Positions 22,530-35,442 of a stretch of 64,000 nt of DNA are shown here, in pieces; within the stretch, counting starts at the first letter, position 1, and each line of letters begins with the position of its first letter. Under the pieces are notes generated by a model. The model made no database searches and had not been told where the DNA came from. It saw only the letters and a program-made list of their open reading frames with translations. The position numbers and the translations under genes are program-made. The stretch spans positions 1 through 64,000 of the forward strand of contig JADQWC010000532.1 in the NCBI GenBank assembly GCA_017979445.1, in the 5' to 3' direction. This DNA comes from Akebia trifoliata. Taxonomy: Eukaryota > Streptophyta > Magnoliopsida > Ranunculales > Lardizabalaceae.

Positions 22530-25500
22530 AAAATAGTTTTGTTGATTTACATTTTTATTATTGAATAGGGTGTGATGTGAGTAGTTAGTTATATAGTAAG
22601 TTAATCTCTTCATAGTTGTAATAATAGAACAGTATCAAATATATTTTATTTTCATGATCATCAAAATCTTGATTAGTTGGTGACTTAATGTATACATTAA
22701 ATGTTTTTAATGTGTTTTAATTGAATCATGCTTTTATCATTGATTGATGATGATGAGTGTAGATTGTATTTCTCATTAATTAATAAGTAACTTTTCTTAT
22801 AGTGAGAACTCACATAATCTAATCTATGTCTACATCATTCCATTTTTTAAGTCTAAATAATGCAAAGATATAAACATTACGGTGATTTAATTAGTTTGGT
22901 GGGGATGATTCTCCAAGTTTTAAATTTCCTACTTTGGTCCAGAAAAAAAAAATAAAGACAAATCCAAGTCAAGCCAAACTCACCCCAGCCCAAGTCATAG
23001 TAAAACAAAATAATTAAATTTATCAAAATGGTAGAAAAATCATCGTGTCACTCAAGTTTATAGAATATTTACTAAAGAAATAATTTGTTTCATATAAATA
23101 ATTTACTTTTCCAAAATAGTAAGTTTTGTACATTAACCTATGGATAATTTTTTTCCTATTAGTAGAAAACAACATCGACCAAAATTATCTTCAATTGCCT
23201 AGTCTTTTAATCTATATATATTGTGCACCATTTTTAGATGTCTGAGAATGATAATTTCTTGAAATTGGGCCATGATGGCATTTCTTTTCCAAAAAAATTT
23301 GGAGTAAACACCATGTTTTTGTTTATCAAAATCACTTATTGAATGTTATATAGTTCATTCAATTATGTAACAAATAAAATAAAATGGATTATTAGTAATT
23401 AAATTTTTTTTTTTAAATCTTCCAAAATCATTTATGTAACTGTTAAGACACCTTGTTTTGAAAATGTATTTTCATTGGGTGATTATCTATTAAAAAATGA
23501 AATGTTTAATTTTAAATTTGAAATCGAAAATGAAAGTCTTGATTGTTTATAATCGAGAATGTAATTTTAGATTGGTTGGAATCGATAATGGGATTTTTAG
23601 TTATATGTGCTTGTGTTGAGGAATTTTCAGATTTAGAGAACTTTTGAGCATTATGTAATAGAGCATGAGATGCAATTAAAACGATAATTATGGGATGGTA
23701 TACCTATATATTTACTACGTTATGATTTACTACTTTCGATATACTACTGTATATTATAATTCTAAAATGCCTAAGAATATCATCACACTTGTAAATTTAT
23801 TTTAATTTATTTCAAATAAATTTTGAAAAATATAATTATTATTTTTGTTATCTCATAAAGGGGTAATGAATACCCATAAGATTAATTGATAGTTTTTTTC
23901 GGAAGTAACCAATTAATTGAGAATAATAGGGGTTTGATATTCTCTCCGATAATATGGGATACCACTTGAAAATATCTTTATATCTATTATTCGAAAAATT
24001 ATTATCTTATCTTTATTAGAAAATAACCAATTGTACTATAAAGATGATTTGTAAATGATTAGATTTATTGAGGACACATGTATACCATAGAGGTACAATG
24101 AAGTTGATTTGTCAAAGGATCATTTACAGTTTATAATAGTCAAACGATTGATCTTCGTTAAGAATAAACAGCCAACTTGAGCCAAAAATACAGTTAACCT
24201 GAAACATTGATATTCAGATCTATACTTTTGTATTGATTATGTACCTCATCATTCTTATGACATGTTTATGTTTTTTTTATTTTGTGAGATGAAGATATTT
24301 CATTACCGTTTTATTAAAGATTAGCCTGTTTTGAGTGTTATTCATTTTGTTTATTTAGTTATATAAAAACCTATATTATTTATAATAGATTAGTTTGTTT
24401 ATCCATTCATATTGGGACTATTAATTTAAAATGTGAGTTTACTATTAAGTAACTTACCTGTTAATCACTTTACCAACAAAATATTACAAATGTCCCAACT
24501 ATCGAAATAGAACTTTATATAAAAGATAGCAAGATCAGGATGATGAACATTTTTTTTTATGTGAGTTGAGATTTGACTTTAGTGGAACTATTTTGTATAG
24601 TTTTGAATTCCCTTATATATATATTAACATCATATGTGTTGTGTATTTTTGTATGTATATGCCTAAAGAGTGAGAGTTAATATTTATGACATGGACAACT
24701 GTTGATCGATACGAAATGTGTAGTTGATTTACGTACACTTTTGTAATTATTGTATGTTTTTCTTAAATAATATATATTCGTTATAATATGATAGTTGGAA
24801 TGCAGTGGATATATAGATTTTGATTATACAAGTACAGTTCTATGAGTGAAAATTTTTTATAAGTCCAATTTTTAGGAGAAACTCTGTTGAAATTATTTAC
24901 AAGAAATCCATATCGTATTTAAGCTTTAAAAATTTTCATTTGAATTTTTTTTTAATTTTTCGCTTCACCCTCGAGATTTGAGAAAATCTAGATCCTAAAA
25001 TGAGGGCATGATAAAAACCCTCCTCTCACATTCCAATACATGTTGCGTAAGCCATAATCTAATGAGCTCACTCCTAAAATATCTCTTTTTAAAAAATTCC
25101 TTGGATTATGGCTTATGTGGCATGTATTGGGGCGTGGGAAGAGGGTTTTAATCGTCCACCATTGGTTTATATGATCCACACTCTTTGAATGAGTTTAACG
25201 TATGACTCATTATTCTCTTAGATTTATTCATTCTTATCTCTAGTGAATCTCTCCATTCTCATCTCTTGTAACTGAGTACCCCTTAAAATAAGGAAATACC
25301 ACCAACAAAGTATGTCTACAAAATACCTTCAATATAATCATTCTCCTTGTGAGGAAAAAAAAAAAAAAAAAACAAAATCATTTTTAAAATTCCTTCTTTT
25401 ATTTGAAATTTTTTATTACGTATTTGAAAACTTTAGAATATATATAAACTAAATTAAGGCCCCATTTGATAACAATGTCAATTTTTGCTGTTAGATTCTA

Positions 25501-26100
25501 CGACTAAAAACAATTGTCAGAAACAATTGTAAAAAGTTGGAACATTAAAAAACTTATTTGATAAAGTCTTGTAAAAGTGTGTGCTGTTTATCAGAATTTG
25601 GTAATTATCGTTTGAAACAGTTACTGGATTCTAATATATTTTGGTAAAATAACCAAAATACTTTTAATATTGATAATGCACTCAAAATGCCTAAAAAATG
25701 ATCAGAATACCTTAATAAATATATAATTACACTATATATATTATAAATTTATACTAAAAAATTATTAAAATAATTATTTTAATTTAAATAAATTTATAAA
25801 TTTTATAATTCTATTGAAATTTAGATAGCGTCTCCTCTTAAAAATGAACATATGAAATTTTTTTGATAAAAAAAAATATCTGCACAATACACAATCCATG
25901 TGTATAATAAAGATTGACGTGAATTGCATTTTCGAGTATTAAAAAGAGTTACAATAACGTATTATATTCAATCAATCTTATCAAAGAATAATTCATGAAG
26001 CATCATCTCAAGCGTGTGATAGAGCAAGTTAGAATCAAATAACAAATGATTTATAACTCAATCTCTACAAACAAGTTGAGAATCCTTCCTCCAATGTTAA
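22530..26100. other. AT-rich intergenic stretch with one hairpin MITE
   Basis: No gene is supported. 25012-25151 is a hairpin (listed separately). Near 25459 a GGCCCCATTTGATAAC word resembles ends of hAT-type MITEs, but the partner end was not found. Confidence 0.4.
25012..25151. mobile_element. Hairpin MITE (140 bp, ~48 bp arms)
   Basis: Left arm 25012-25059 (AAAAACCCTCCTCTCACATT onward to AAGCCATAATC) pairs with right arm 25103-25151 (GATTATGGCTTATG onward to GAGGGTTTTA). The arms are imperfectly complementary and leave a loop of about 43 bp. It has no coding potential; superfamily not assigned. Confidence 0.75.
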
Positions 26101-26112
26101 AACTTTCCAATA

Positions 26113-26150
26113 TAGCAACAACCTTTAGTGACGGTCAAAGTTTGACCGTC
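26113..26150. repeat. CACTA-like subterminal inverted motif, left
   Basis: GTGACGGTCAAAG is followed by its near inverse CTTTGACCGTCGC (as TTTGACCGTCGCTATAGCG on the plus strand). Short inverted GCGACGG units near the ends are a habit of plant CACTA elements. Confidence 0.5.
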
Positions 26151-26224
26151 GCTATAGCGTCATTTATTCTTTTATCGCTCTGCTGATCTTACAGATCTCT
26201 CTGTCTCATTCCATACTCGAAGAT

Positions 26225-26377
26225 CTCGTTTGTAACACATCTTCAAATTAAGGATTTATTCGATATAGAGCTCTCTACGTCACTGTCGATCTCTCTCTCT
26301 CTCTCTCTTGACCTCTCAATCGCGTGAGAGTTCAATCTAAACAGATCCGATCCGATCTCGGCCTCCCGAAAATTAAG
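26225..26377 (+). promoter_or_regulatory. Putative non-coding leader exon with (CT)n tract
   Basis: The sequence has a transcript-leader look: a (CT)n run at 26290-26308, a higher GC patch (CCGATCTCGGCCTCCCG), and an end at AATTAAG followed by GTATGT, a good splice donor at 26378. The next acceptor (TTTAAAG, ending 27720) precedes the ATG at 27743, giving a 1.34 kb leader intron. The exon structure is predicted only from these signals. Confidence 0.4.
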
Positions 26378-26940
26378 GTATGTTTTCCTACATATTTTGT
26401 TAATTTTTCTCTCCAATCGATCCCTAAACCCTAGATTTTTCTGCATATTTTGTTTTGTTGCATATTTTGTTGATTTTGCTGTATAATCCTAATTCTATAG
26501 CGTTAATTCACATTTTGGTTCAATTTCAAATCAATATCCCAATTTCTATAATTTTAATTCAATATTTGGACGAAATCAGATTTCCGGTGACCACCATTCT
26601 CCAATTCTGCTTATCAAATCTGAGAACTCGTTCAGTTTTTTTTAAAGTGTGTTGTTGAATAATATTTGCCCACAGGAGCACTATTGTAATTTGGTTTTTT
26701 TGATTTTATTTTTCTATTAAACTTGTTTGAATGATTAGTGAACAAATCTTTTATATTTGGATTCTTATATATTATAGTTGGTTGCTAATAAGCATGGATT
26801 CAAGTAAACACCCTAGTGTGCTAAATTTGTGTCTATTAGGAATAAAATTGTCCAATTTAGACTCTTAAATGATAAACCTCCCTGTAATGCTTATGCTTTG
26901 TATTCTTTTTGGGTGACTTTTATCTCAATTTTGTAACTTT

Positions 26941-27400
26941 TTCTGCGATGGGCAATTTCAACATCGTACAGTCTATATCAAATTCATTCAATGTTTTGAT
27001 GAGCGATTTTCAGCATTTTCTGAGATGAGCTAAGGTTGAGAGTTTAGAACACCTTGCTTTTGTTAAAAAATAGTGAAGATATCTCACCATCGCTTGTGGA
27101 AATAGGCAATCATTGAATCATGTAAATTATTTTATCATGTTTTTATTTCTTTTGATTTGCTTTATATTTTTTCCGCTATGGGAAATTTCAACATCGTACA
27201 GTCTATATCAAATTCATTCAATGTTTTGATGAGCGATTTTCAGCATTTTCTGAGATGAGCTAAGGTTGAGAGTTTAGAACACCTTGCTTTTGTTAAAAAA
27301 TAGTGAAGATATCTCACCATCACTTGTGGAAATAGGCAATCATTGAATCATGTAAATTATTTTATCATGTTTTTATTTCTTTTGATTTGCTTTATATTTT
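26941..27400. repeat. Tandem duplication, 2 x 230 bp
   Basis: 26941-27170 and 27171-27400 are near-identical head-to-tail copies (ACATCGTACAGTCTATATCA at 26961 and 27191). Only a handful of differences are visible, mostly at the start of the unit plus CATCGCTTG/CATCACTTG. This implies a recent local duplication inside the putative leader intron. Confidence 0.93.
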
Positions 27401-27742
27401 TATTATAAAGCAACTCTCCGAGATGTGTGCTATATTAGGAGATTTACATATGAATTGAGGTGGCATTAGCAAAAGTTGAAGTGGCGATAGAATCTCTTTA
27501 TATTTAACATATGAAAATCATGAAAGATTGCCTTGATTTTTCCTAATTTATCTTTTACTTTAATGGGTTGGGTCGGGTAAATTGGATGAATTCATAGATA
27601 ATATTAGGTCAAGTACGGTCCGTAGATAGACCGCTTCATTTCGGTCAAATATTTCGTCAATAATTGACTAGTTGTTTCTTTAGTTTTAGTTGTATGTGAC
27701 AATATGCTTTTGGTTTAAAGGTGACATTGCTGTGAAGTGGAT

Positions 27743-28060
27743 ATGCCGATAGATAAAAGTTGGATTCAGTTGCCTAGAGATACTCCTGAGTATGAAGCAG
27801 GAGTTAATAAGTTTTTGGATTTTACATTTTCTCGTCCAAGGTTTGATAATGTGATCCAATGTCCTTGCGTCAAATGTCTCAACGTGGTGGTAAAGAATAA
27901 AGAAAACGTGCATGGTGACTTACTATGGTATGGGATAGATAAGAGATATATACAATGGACACATCATGGTGAGACATTCGAAGATGAATATATAATTGAT
28001 GAGTCCAAAGAGGGAGATGCAGATGCAAATGCAGATACAAATACAAAGAGAGATACATAG
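27743..28060 (+). CDS. Transposase-associated domain protein (CACTA TNP2 N-terminal domain only)
   Basis: A 105-codon ORF starting MPIDKSWIQLPRDTPEY. The first ~75 residues match the plant transposase-associated domain that forms the N-terminus of CACTA TNP2-type transposases: an Asp-Lys-Ser-Trp-Ile start, YEAGVNKFLDFTF, a CPCVKCLN zinc-like Cys cluster, and a WTHHGE end. The tail is a low-complexity DADANADTNTK segment and the ORF stops at TAG 28058. The transposase catalytic region is absent, so it cannot transpose DNA on its own. It is either a truncated CACTA first exon or a small domesticated DNA-binding protein. ATG 27743 was chosen because it directly precedes the conserved start of the domain. 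Confidence 0.7.
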   Translation: MPIDKSWIQLPRDTPEYEAGVNKFLDFTFSRPRFDNVIQCPCVKCLNVVVKNKENVHGDLLWYGIDKRYIQWTHHGETFEDEYIIDESKEGDADANADTNTKRDT

Positions 28061-29526
28061 CCAGGTGCATAGCCAAGTCCAAGAGCATATAGCCCTATAC
28101 TTCCACAACCATGTTTCCTAATGGTCATCCTCCCAGTTAAGGACTTTAAAAGTCAACTAGGTACATTTAGTTTTTTAGTACATTTAATTTCTCCACTTCA
28201 GACTTTTTTACATACATATTGTTTAACTAATAACTATTTTTTTTTGTGGTAACTAACCCCTTTTTAACTCCATCAATGTAAAATTAAATATTTTACATTG
28301 CCGGTCATAAGTCCGGATAAGTAGGAGGGAAAAGATAAGATTGATTTTTTGGTATTATGTTGTCTATGTTGCTGTACTGAAATATCAGATTGTGCAATTC
28401 TTAATGCACTTTGTTTCTGACTTTTAAGTCAATATGTTTAGTAATGCAGTTATATATCGAAGGGTACTTACAAGCTATGTTGGATACAATGTATGGCAAA
28501 TCGAGTTGCAGGAGTTGTGGCTAATGAGTGGAAGGATGACAATGATAAAGTCATGCCCGTTCAGCAATGACTTGATGAGAGAAGGTTCTTGCAAGTATCT
28601 TATTATATAGCTTATGTGGGCACAAAAGTTAGTGATAGATTAATTTAACTGACTCACATATAACAATACTTCTGTAAGAAAGGTTTTTTCTGTTGTTACT
28701 AGGATATTGTGTTTTCTCCATTTACTTGGGATGATACAAGAGTAGGTTACAACCACTTTCTTCCTTGATCTGTACATAAAAACTCTCTTTTCACACATTC
28801 TTTTTTATAGTAGCAAAATGGGTTTCCACTTATTGAGTAGTTAGAAGTATGTTCATTGTCATGTGAGAACAATGTCTACATTTACCTAATGCTCTGAATG
28901 GTTAACCATTTGCATAAAGGAATGACCTTGAGTCTCTATTGTTAGCTCTAGTTATAGATGAAGTAATCATTCATATTCAAGAGCAAATATACCTTAGTCT
29001 CTATTGTTCACTGTGCCTTGAATTAACTGACGGATTAACATCATTTCTGTTTCTTGTTTACTGTTCTATCTGATTTTGAGTCAATAACCATTAGCAACAT
29101 TTAAATTAGAAGATTTTAATACTTTTGGGGAGGAATCTATAATTCTAAAGAAATGGAATTATAGTTGAAATGTTAAGGTATTGATTTCTTATGATGTGCC
29201 TATGTCAACTTTTGTCATGGTATGTCTGGGAATCTTATGAGGTGCATCAAGTTGAATTGGATCATTTTTATTCTATGTAACAAGAACACACTTTATTTTC
29301 GAAGACTTTTCCGTATTAGACATCATGTTGTACTCATGTGTCAGGCACATGCCGACCACAAAGGAATCAACTTCACCATGTTATACTTCCACTTGTAAGG
29401 ACCTTATGGATTTCATGTTAGATGATTCCACAGTTTAGAAATCGTCCATTCTGACATAGCCTCATCAAAACAAAGATCTTGATAGGTTGGAGGGTATTAT
29501 ACCTGAATAATTTTTCTTTCTTTCAG
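28061..29526. other. Non-coding stretch inside the CACTA-like region
   Basis: No domain was recognised. A few exon-like pieces bounded by AG/GT (around 28440-28560 and 29345-29440) could be captured exons, but their translations contain stops and match nothing I know. Confidence 0.3.
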
Positions 29527-29676
29527 CTACTTTCTGATTCAGAAACAATGAGGTGGTTGAATCATGCAGTTGAGAAAGTCTGGCCTATATGCATGGAACA
29601 AATTACATCGCAGAAAATCCTCCTTCCCATTGTACCTCGGTTCTTGGAGAAGTACAAACCATGGGCTGCTATATGA
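29527..29676 (+). pseudogene. Captured exon fragment: SMP-domain C2 protein (NTMC2/synaptotagmin-like)
   Basis: After a clean acceptor (TTTCTTTCAG, ending 29526) the frame reads LLSDSETMRWLNHAVEKVWP, CMEQITSQKILLPIVPRFLE and KYKPWAA before a TGA at 29674-29676. This is the start of the SMP lipid-binding domain in plant membrane-anchored C2-domain proteins (NTMC2T6-like), which tether membranes at ER contact sites. Neither the upstream membrane anchor nor the rest of the SMP or C2 domains is present. It therefore looks like one captured exon, with intron sequence on its 5' side. I am fairly sure of the family, less of the exact paralogue. Confidence 0.72.
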
Positions 29677-31498
29677 TTCCACCTTTTGAAAATTTTTTAC
29701 GACACATATCATCCTTTAACAAATACTCCTTTCTGCCGTGAATTATAATTATTTCACCACTAGTTTGGGTCTGAAATATTTGTTTCAGAATTCAACTGCT
29801 TGAATGTCTTCTTCAAGGATATGGGTTCAACTATTTGAATGATCGAAGAACTTGCTTTTGTAAGTTTGATTTTTTTCCCCTTTATGATTAAGCATACTTG
29901 ATCCAACATTGACTGCCTGATAGTCTTAAAATCCATGTCTCCATATTCCCCTTTGGTAGTTTACATATCTGTTTGATTGGCTTTGTAGAATAACTACTGA
30001 ATTATATGGAGATCATCATGATTTGGATTGTATTTGTTGGAAAAAGACAAAATCTGGGGTCTAGTCTGGGGTTGGAACTCTAGTTCTACTATTGTTTGGT
30101 ACCAACACATTTCTGGGGGTCCACTATTTAGCATTTTTATTTTGGGAGTCATATGACATAATAAGAGTTATGGTGCTTCATTGGATTTGGATTGAACTAA
30201 AAGAGACTCACAACTGTTCTGTTTAGAGTCAACCTAAGAAAATATAAAGCTAACAATGTACACCAAATGAGGTGAAACTCTGACAAGTAAGCAAAATCAC
30301 AAGGCAGAGAGAGCAACACGAGGAACACAATGACACTGCATGGGCTACAGGTGGTGGCTACACTTAGGAGAAAGTTTGTCAGGCTTTGGGTGACATTGTG
30401 TATTTTGTGGGTGGCGTTGCCAACCTCAAAACCAATGTGAATTCATTGGGTTTTCCTTCTTTTTTCATTTTGACACCAAAAAACAGAATAACATTTGGAT
30501 TTCTTTTTTCTTATTATTATTCTTTATTTTTCCTCTCAGTTTTGCCCTGAGGCAAGAAACATGGTAGGAAATCCTTTGATGAGTAATTTATTGTTGACTC
30601 TAATTCTCTTGATAACAGTGTAAAATTGCATTTATTTTTCCACTCCGAATGTTGAGGAAAGAGCCTCTATTTGCTATCAAGACTTATCAGTTTTTTGTGC
30701 AGTAATTCCAACTCTCTTGTTAACAATTACACTGATCAGGATTTTTTTTCTATGTATGTCAGACTTTGGCAAATAAGCATCCACAGCCCTTTTAGCCTTT
30801 TGCCCTGTGTGGCACACTTTTGGATTGTGAAATATTCTTTAAAAAAAAAATAATATCAAGTTCAAAGTTGTTCGCTTTCTTATAGTTATTCCACTTTGGT
30901 GAGTTTATGGAACATTTCTTTCACTGCTGAATCCTTCTCATAAGTTCATCTTCAATTTGAGCAGAATGAGAGCTTAACTCAGTGTAGCTATTTTCAGTCT
31001 GACACACAGTAGCATGTTTTGCATCTGTGGTAAATATTAACATTGGTGAACCTGTTTTATTTTTTTCTTCCAAGATCTTTTACCAAATCCAAAAACTATA
31101 AAGTGTTATGAGTTATATGGTGAATGTTTTGAAGACGAGAGAGAGAACTGATATAAATGCTGCTGTTTTTTTTTTTATATATATCTATTTTCTGGAAAGA
31201 TATAATTTTATTTATAAAATATAGAGCATGGTAGAATGACAAACCACAATTCTAGACAGGTTAGCAATATCATGGGATACGTGTATCTGCAGTTTATGGT
31301 GGAATATATTTAGAGGCCAAGAAATGCAATATTTTGGTTTACTGGATATCTATATATCCTTTGGTGTGGTGCAGTTCACTACAGCCACTTGCTTGAACTT
31401 ATCATGGACTATTCTAATACCTTGTTTCTTGGTGGTCTTCTTAAAGTATAATATGGGGTTTCCTTCATATTATATTAATCTCCCTTACTTTGATGCAG

Positions 31499-31560
31499 GG
31501 ATGAGATCTTATCTATTGGAGACTCTAAATATCATTCAAGGAGAAGTGGACCCTACCTAG
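31499..31560 (+). pseudogene. Captured gamma-tubulin exon, piece 1
   Basis: After the acceptor TGATGCAG (ending 31498) the frame gives LETLNIIQGEVDPT and then TAG followed by the donor GTATC at 31561. NIIQGEVDPT is a conserved gamma-tubulin segment; in a functional gene the last codon would be Gln (CAG), so the TAG looks like a C-to-T decay. Gamma-tubulin nucleates microtubules; this piece is non-functional. Confidence 0.75.
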
Positions 31561-32536
31561 GTATCATTTTCTCTAATACAATTTCTAGAAGTTTACATAT
31601 TAGAATTCATCCCATTTTTTGTGCATGATAGGCATTCGAAACCCATTTTTTATTGCCTGAATGTTCTAATCAATATCATAATCTGTTTTACTGCTTCCAC
31701 TGATGCATGTGACAAAATTGCTCTATTTTGTCAAAGTCCACAAAGATTGGTTTGGAAGATAACACTTATTGCTTTCCACTAGCATTCTGTCGCAAATTTT
31801 CTTCAGTTGGTCCAGTTTTGTGAGAAGATTGCAGTTGTAGAAGTTGTTTCCTACCAAATTTAGTCACATATTAATGGTTACACTGGTAAAAAGCATTGTA
31901 CATTGGTTTTGGAAGTTAGTTTGATGAATAATCTAAAAAAGGCTGTTATAATGTCTCTAACTGTAGGACTGTTACTGTTATTTTACTGGACATTGCAGCA
32001 TTTTAATGTAAGAATGGTGAAGTGACTGTATCAGTTTTTAGGCATTAACCTTATATTGTCGGTGACACCCATTACAAGCATTGTTTTAAAACGTGGTTTT
32101 AGGTGTCAGTGGTGTGTAGGAGTTGAAATGATGCTGGTAGGTAGCTTGTCTGGTCCTTTACATGTAGTTTATTGCAGGACACTCCTTGAGCAGGCATGAC
32201 ATGTGATACGAAGTGGAAAGATTCAACTGAAAACTATCAGAGCTCATTTTTCCTGGCTACAAAGGAAAAAAAAATAGAGTTGAGCATTCTAGATTCTAAA
32301 GTATCCCTAAAAACTTCTACACAAACTTGCCCCTAATCTTGTTATACTTGATGAAGGCTTGAACATATCAATTGGGTTTCTTTGAGGTGATATTTAATGG
32401 TTATTGATTATTTGATTACTACTTTGTAGTCATTGCTCACTTCAATCTTCTGATGACATTATGGTCTGTATTATATTAGTGTTAGTTCAGATAACAAGAT
32501 GATCATACCGATACTTTTAACATAGCTGTATGTTGA

Positions 32537-32635
<99 letters not shown>

Positions 32636-32731
32636 GTCTTTTTTCATAGGAAGAATGCATTTGTGCATTGCAACCAGTAAATTTATTTTTACTTGTTTGT
32701 TTGGAGCTTATATATCATTTCTTTTTTGCAG

Positions 32732-32790
32732 GTTGCATTGTCTAGGAAATCTCCATATGTTTTGGACTATGCAGAAATCACTTTCAGATA
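32732..32790 (+). pseudogene. Captured gamma-tubulin exon, piece 3
   Basis: After the acceptor TTTTTTGCAG (ending 32731) the frame reads VALSRKSPYV, the next conserved gamma-tubulin words after piece 2, then loses similarity. Consecutive exons with introns retained show that genomic DNA, not cDNA, was captured. Confidence 0.75.
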
Positions 32791-33332
32791 TGTTTTTTTT
32801 AATCTACTAAAATGCTCTACTGATATGAACTTTTAATAATTTCACATTCACTTTGCATTTGGCTTTCTAGTAACAGAACCACTTAGCACGGTTAATATTT
32901 TATGTTCTTTTACCATAAAATGGTCCTGTTGTTTGTTTTAAGGCAGATTGAGACATTATGTTAAGGTCAGTTACATTTTGTCACTAGTGTTCTATGATTA
33001 TAGTGTTGTGTTGGTGCTGGTGAAGGTCACATGGCAGATTTGGGGATTAATGATTGCTGGTGAAAGTCAACCCTACTATCACTGTTAAATCTATAAAGGT
33101 AAGACTATTTGGAGAATTTGGTGTTCAATCTTCTTTTAATTTGATAAAAAGTTCCAACACAAAGAACGTTAAAATGAAGAATGCAACCAAAGTAGTCGAT
33201 GGAATACTGAGAGTTCTTTTTTTCCCAGTTGTTTCTCATTTTTTTATGATGTATGTTTTGCCGTATATAGGCACTTGTAATAGTGTTTTTCCTCTAGAAT
33301 TCATGATGATTTCTCTATTGCCGTTTTTTTAG

Positions 33333-33504
33333 GTTGAAGGTAATGGGAGAGTAGTGCCTGCTACAGATGATGAAGTTATGGAGGTTGAGGAATTGCTTGA
33401 AGATGACAAGAATGAACTGCCTTTAGTTGCAGATAGCGGGCAGATTGAAGGATGCATATCAAATGAAAAGGTTTCCTTTATCAAGGCTAATTTTGATGGT
33501 TCAG
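33333..33504 (+). pseudogene. Exon-like fragment of an unidentified gene
   Basis: Bounded by an acceptor (GTTTTTTTAG) and a possible donor (GGTTCAG|GTCACC). The open frame reads VEGNGRVVPATDDEVMEVEE, LLEDDKNELPLVADSGQIEG and CISNEKVSFIKANFDG. The acidic, soluble composition and intact frame over 57 codons look like a real exon rather than chance. I do not recognise the family. It lies just inside the right CACTA-like edge and may be a fourth captured fragment. Confidence 0.45.
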
Positions 33505-33564
33505 GTCACCTTTCATGCTTGTATATCTAGTTTTTATGTTTTTGTGGATGTGTTTTATATGCTG

Positions 33565-33650
33565 TTTGCGACGGCCGCAGCTAAAGGTCTAGTATTTTTT
33601 TTTTTAAAATACCCTATAGCGACGGCCAATAGCGGCTGTTGCTATATCCC
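33565..33650. repeat. CACTA-like subterminal motifs, right
   Basis: GCGACGGCCGCAGCTAAAGG is followed 35-60 bp on by CTATAGCGACGGCCAATAGCGG and GCTGTTGCTATA. The CTATAGCGACGG words mirror those near 26113-26150 in inverted sense, as expected of opposite ends of one element. Confidence 0.5.
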
Positions 33651-33654
33651 TATT

Positions 33655-35340
33655 TTATGATTTAATAGAAGCAAATTTATAATGTCATATATACATATAT
33701 ATATATATATTTTGGTGAGAATTATCAAGGTTCTAAAAGAAAAAAGAAACACTAGCTATATCACAGAATGCGTAGTTTCCTTTGATTTCCACACTCACAC
33801 ACAAAAACAAAATAGTAATAATAAAATAAAGATTCAATCATACTTGTCATTCTGTATTTTACAAGATACAAGGAAGCTTTAGATGAAGCAGAGGGAGCCT
33901 TAAGTATCAGGATCCTAAGGAAATTTTACGACCCCAATCCCATATCCCCAACAGGTTTTAAAAATAAAATAAAAAAATACATTGAAAGACATCACAAGGC
34001 TCTCTTCTGGAGGTAAGATATCCCATTTGGTATCATGCTTACCGACATTGTCGTGGACTTAGTGCATTGGCTTGGATTAGTAAGATACTCAATATCAAGG
34101 GAACCTTAACATCTCATCCATCCCAACTTATTGCTATTGTCCTTATGTATTGTAGATCCTAGGTCCCTTGCTTTGGGTTAAGATTCCAATAATTTTAAAA
34201 ACTATTTGATTTCGAGAAACACAAGGAAGAGTTCAGGTAAAAAAGGCTTCTAATTAACTGTTTGTATCAAATCAAAACAGTTTCACAATATCTAATAACT
34301 AACCAAAATTATCAATTTCAACATAGCAATTATAGAACCTCAAATCTAAAACTGTTTATCCCTAAATAATCTTGTAAATAACTTAGATAAACAGTAAAAA
34401 ATTGCCCACTTTCCAATAAATCAAGCAAAAATAAAATTACCATTAACTGTCAAAGCATTAACAATAGGCCCCTTAGCGCTTATGTTGATCTCCACAGCAA
34501 TAGCCCTAACTCTAGAATTCTTCAAATTAATCCTCCATGGATGAGGTCGTTCTCAAACTCAACTGATTGATTTCTTCAGATGGATACTTCAATCGATCAA
34601 TCCTACAAGCAGTAGCGGCGATCTTACAACCACCCATGGCAAGATCAAAGCAGAATTCACAGTCAATTCTTGAAGAAGCACCTCCATGGCTCAACGTTAA
34701 GAAATCTCTTGGAATTTTCCGCCATGGATTTGATTTTTCTTACATTTGAAGATCATCATTGTTTGTTTCCTTGATTGATCATCACTCGCTTGAGAGAAAC
34801 TTGAGTTTCAGTTTGCCGATCGAAGGTCCAAATGTAAATCAAGTTGTGATGGAGTGAAAGAGGGCGTGAAGGATGAGAGTCGTCGATCGGAGCTAACATT
34901 GTCAATGGTAATGGCTGCTGTTGAAGGTGGGTTGTCTGAGGGTTAGGGCTGTGTGAGGTTCTGTCGAGAAGAAGACAGTAACAATTGGATGGGGATATGA
35001 GCTGTAATTTGTTCGGAGTAAAAGGGACATTTCAATAATTTCCCACGAGCCGTTTTTTCGGTGATAGATTCTCCCACAAACATGAATGGTAAAAGCACCC
35101 TTCATCCGTTTTTAATATTTGCTTTTAAAAACGTAAATTTATGATGCAATTCTTGTTATTAAACAACAATCAACGATAAAAAAGCGTTTTATTGATGCAA
35201 AAGCTTAAAAAAAACGCTTTTACAATCGTTATCAAACACCTCCTAAGTTACTCCATTTATATTGATAGAAAGAAAATATTCACCAAGACTGATTAAATAT
35301 AAGTTACTTCATTTATATTGGTTCACTAAAGCGAACCGAT
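33655..35340. other. Region between the CACTA-like element and the alpha-glucosidase 3' end
   Basis: No gene is supported. On the minus strand near 34429-34760 there are two unbroken but frame-shifted stretches (one containing HPWRINLKNSRVRAIAVEIN) that may be a gene relic I do not recognise. Around 35116-35245 the words AAAAGCGTTTTATTG, AAACGCTTTTACAATCG and ATCAAACACCTCC resemble one end of a hAT-type MITE. Confidence 0.35.
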
Positions 35341-35346
35341 TTTATT
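35341..35346 (-). terminator. Candidate polyadenylation signal of the alpha-glucosidase gene
   Basis: AATAAA on the minus strand (TTTATT on plus), about 97 bp beyond the stop codon. A plausible near-upstream element; the cleavage site itself is not visible. Confidence 0.45.
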
Positions 35347-35442
35347 ACAAAATCTGATTAAACCTGATCAGACATCGGTTTGGTCCGGTTTGTAGACACT
35401 TATTAAGTTCCAAAATCTTGAAAATGGCACACAAGATTTTGA

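Noticed and set aside
27879..28108. Minus-strand frames of Leu/Cys/Ile repeats
   Set aside because: Antisense of the GATGCAAATGCA-type low-complexity tail of the transposase-associated ORF.
33690..33712. Functional TATA box in the (TA)n run
   Set aside because: Simple repeat with no downstream gene on either strand.
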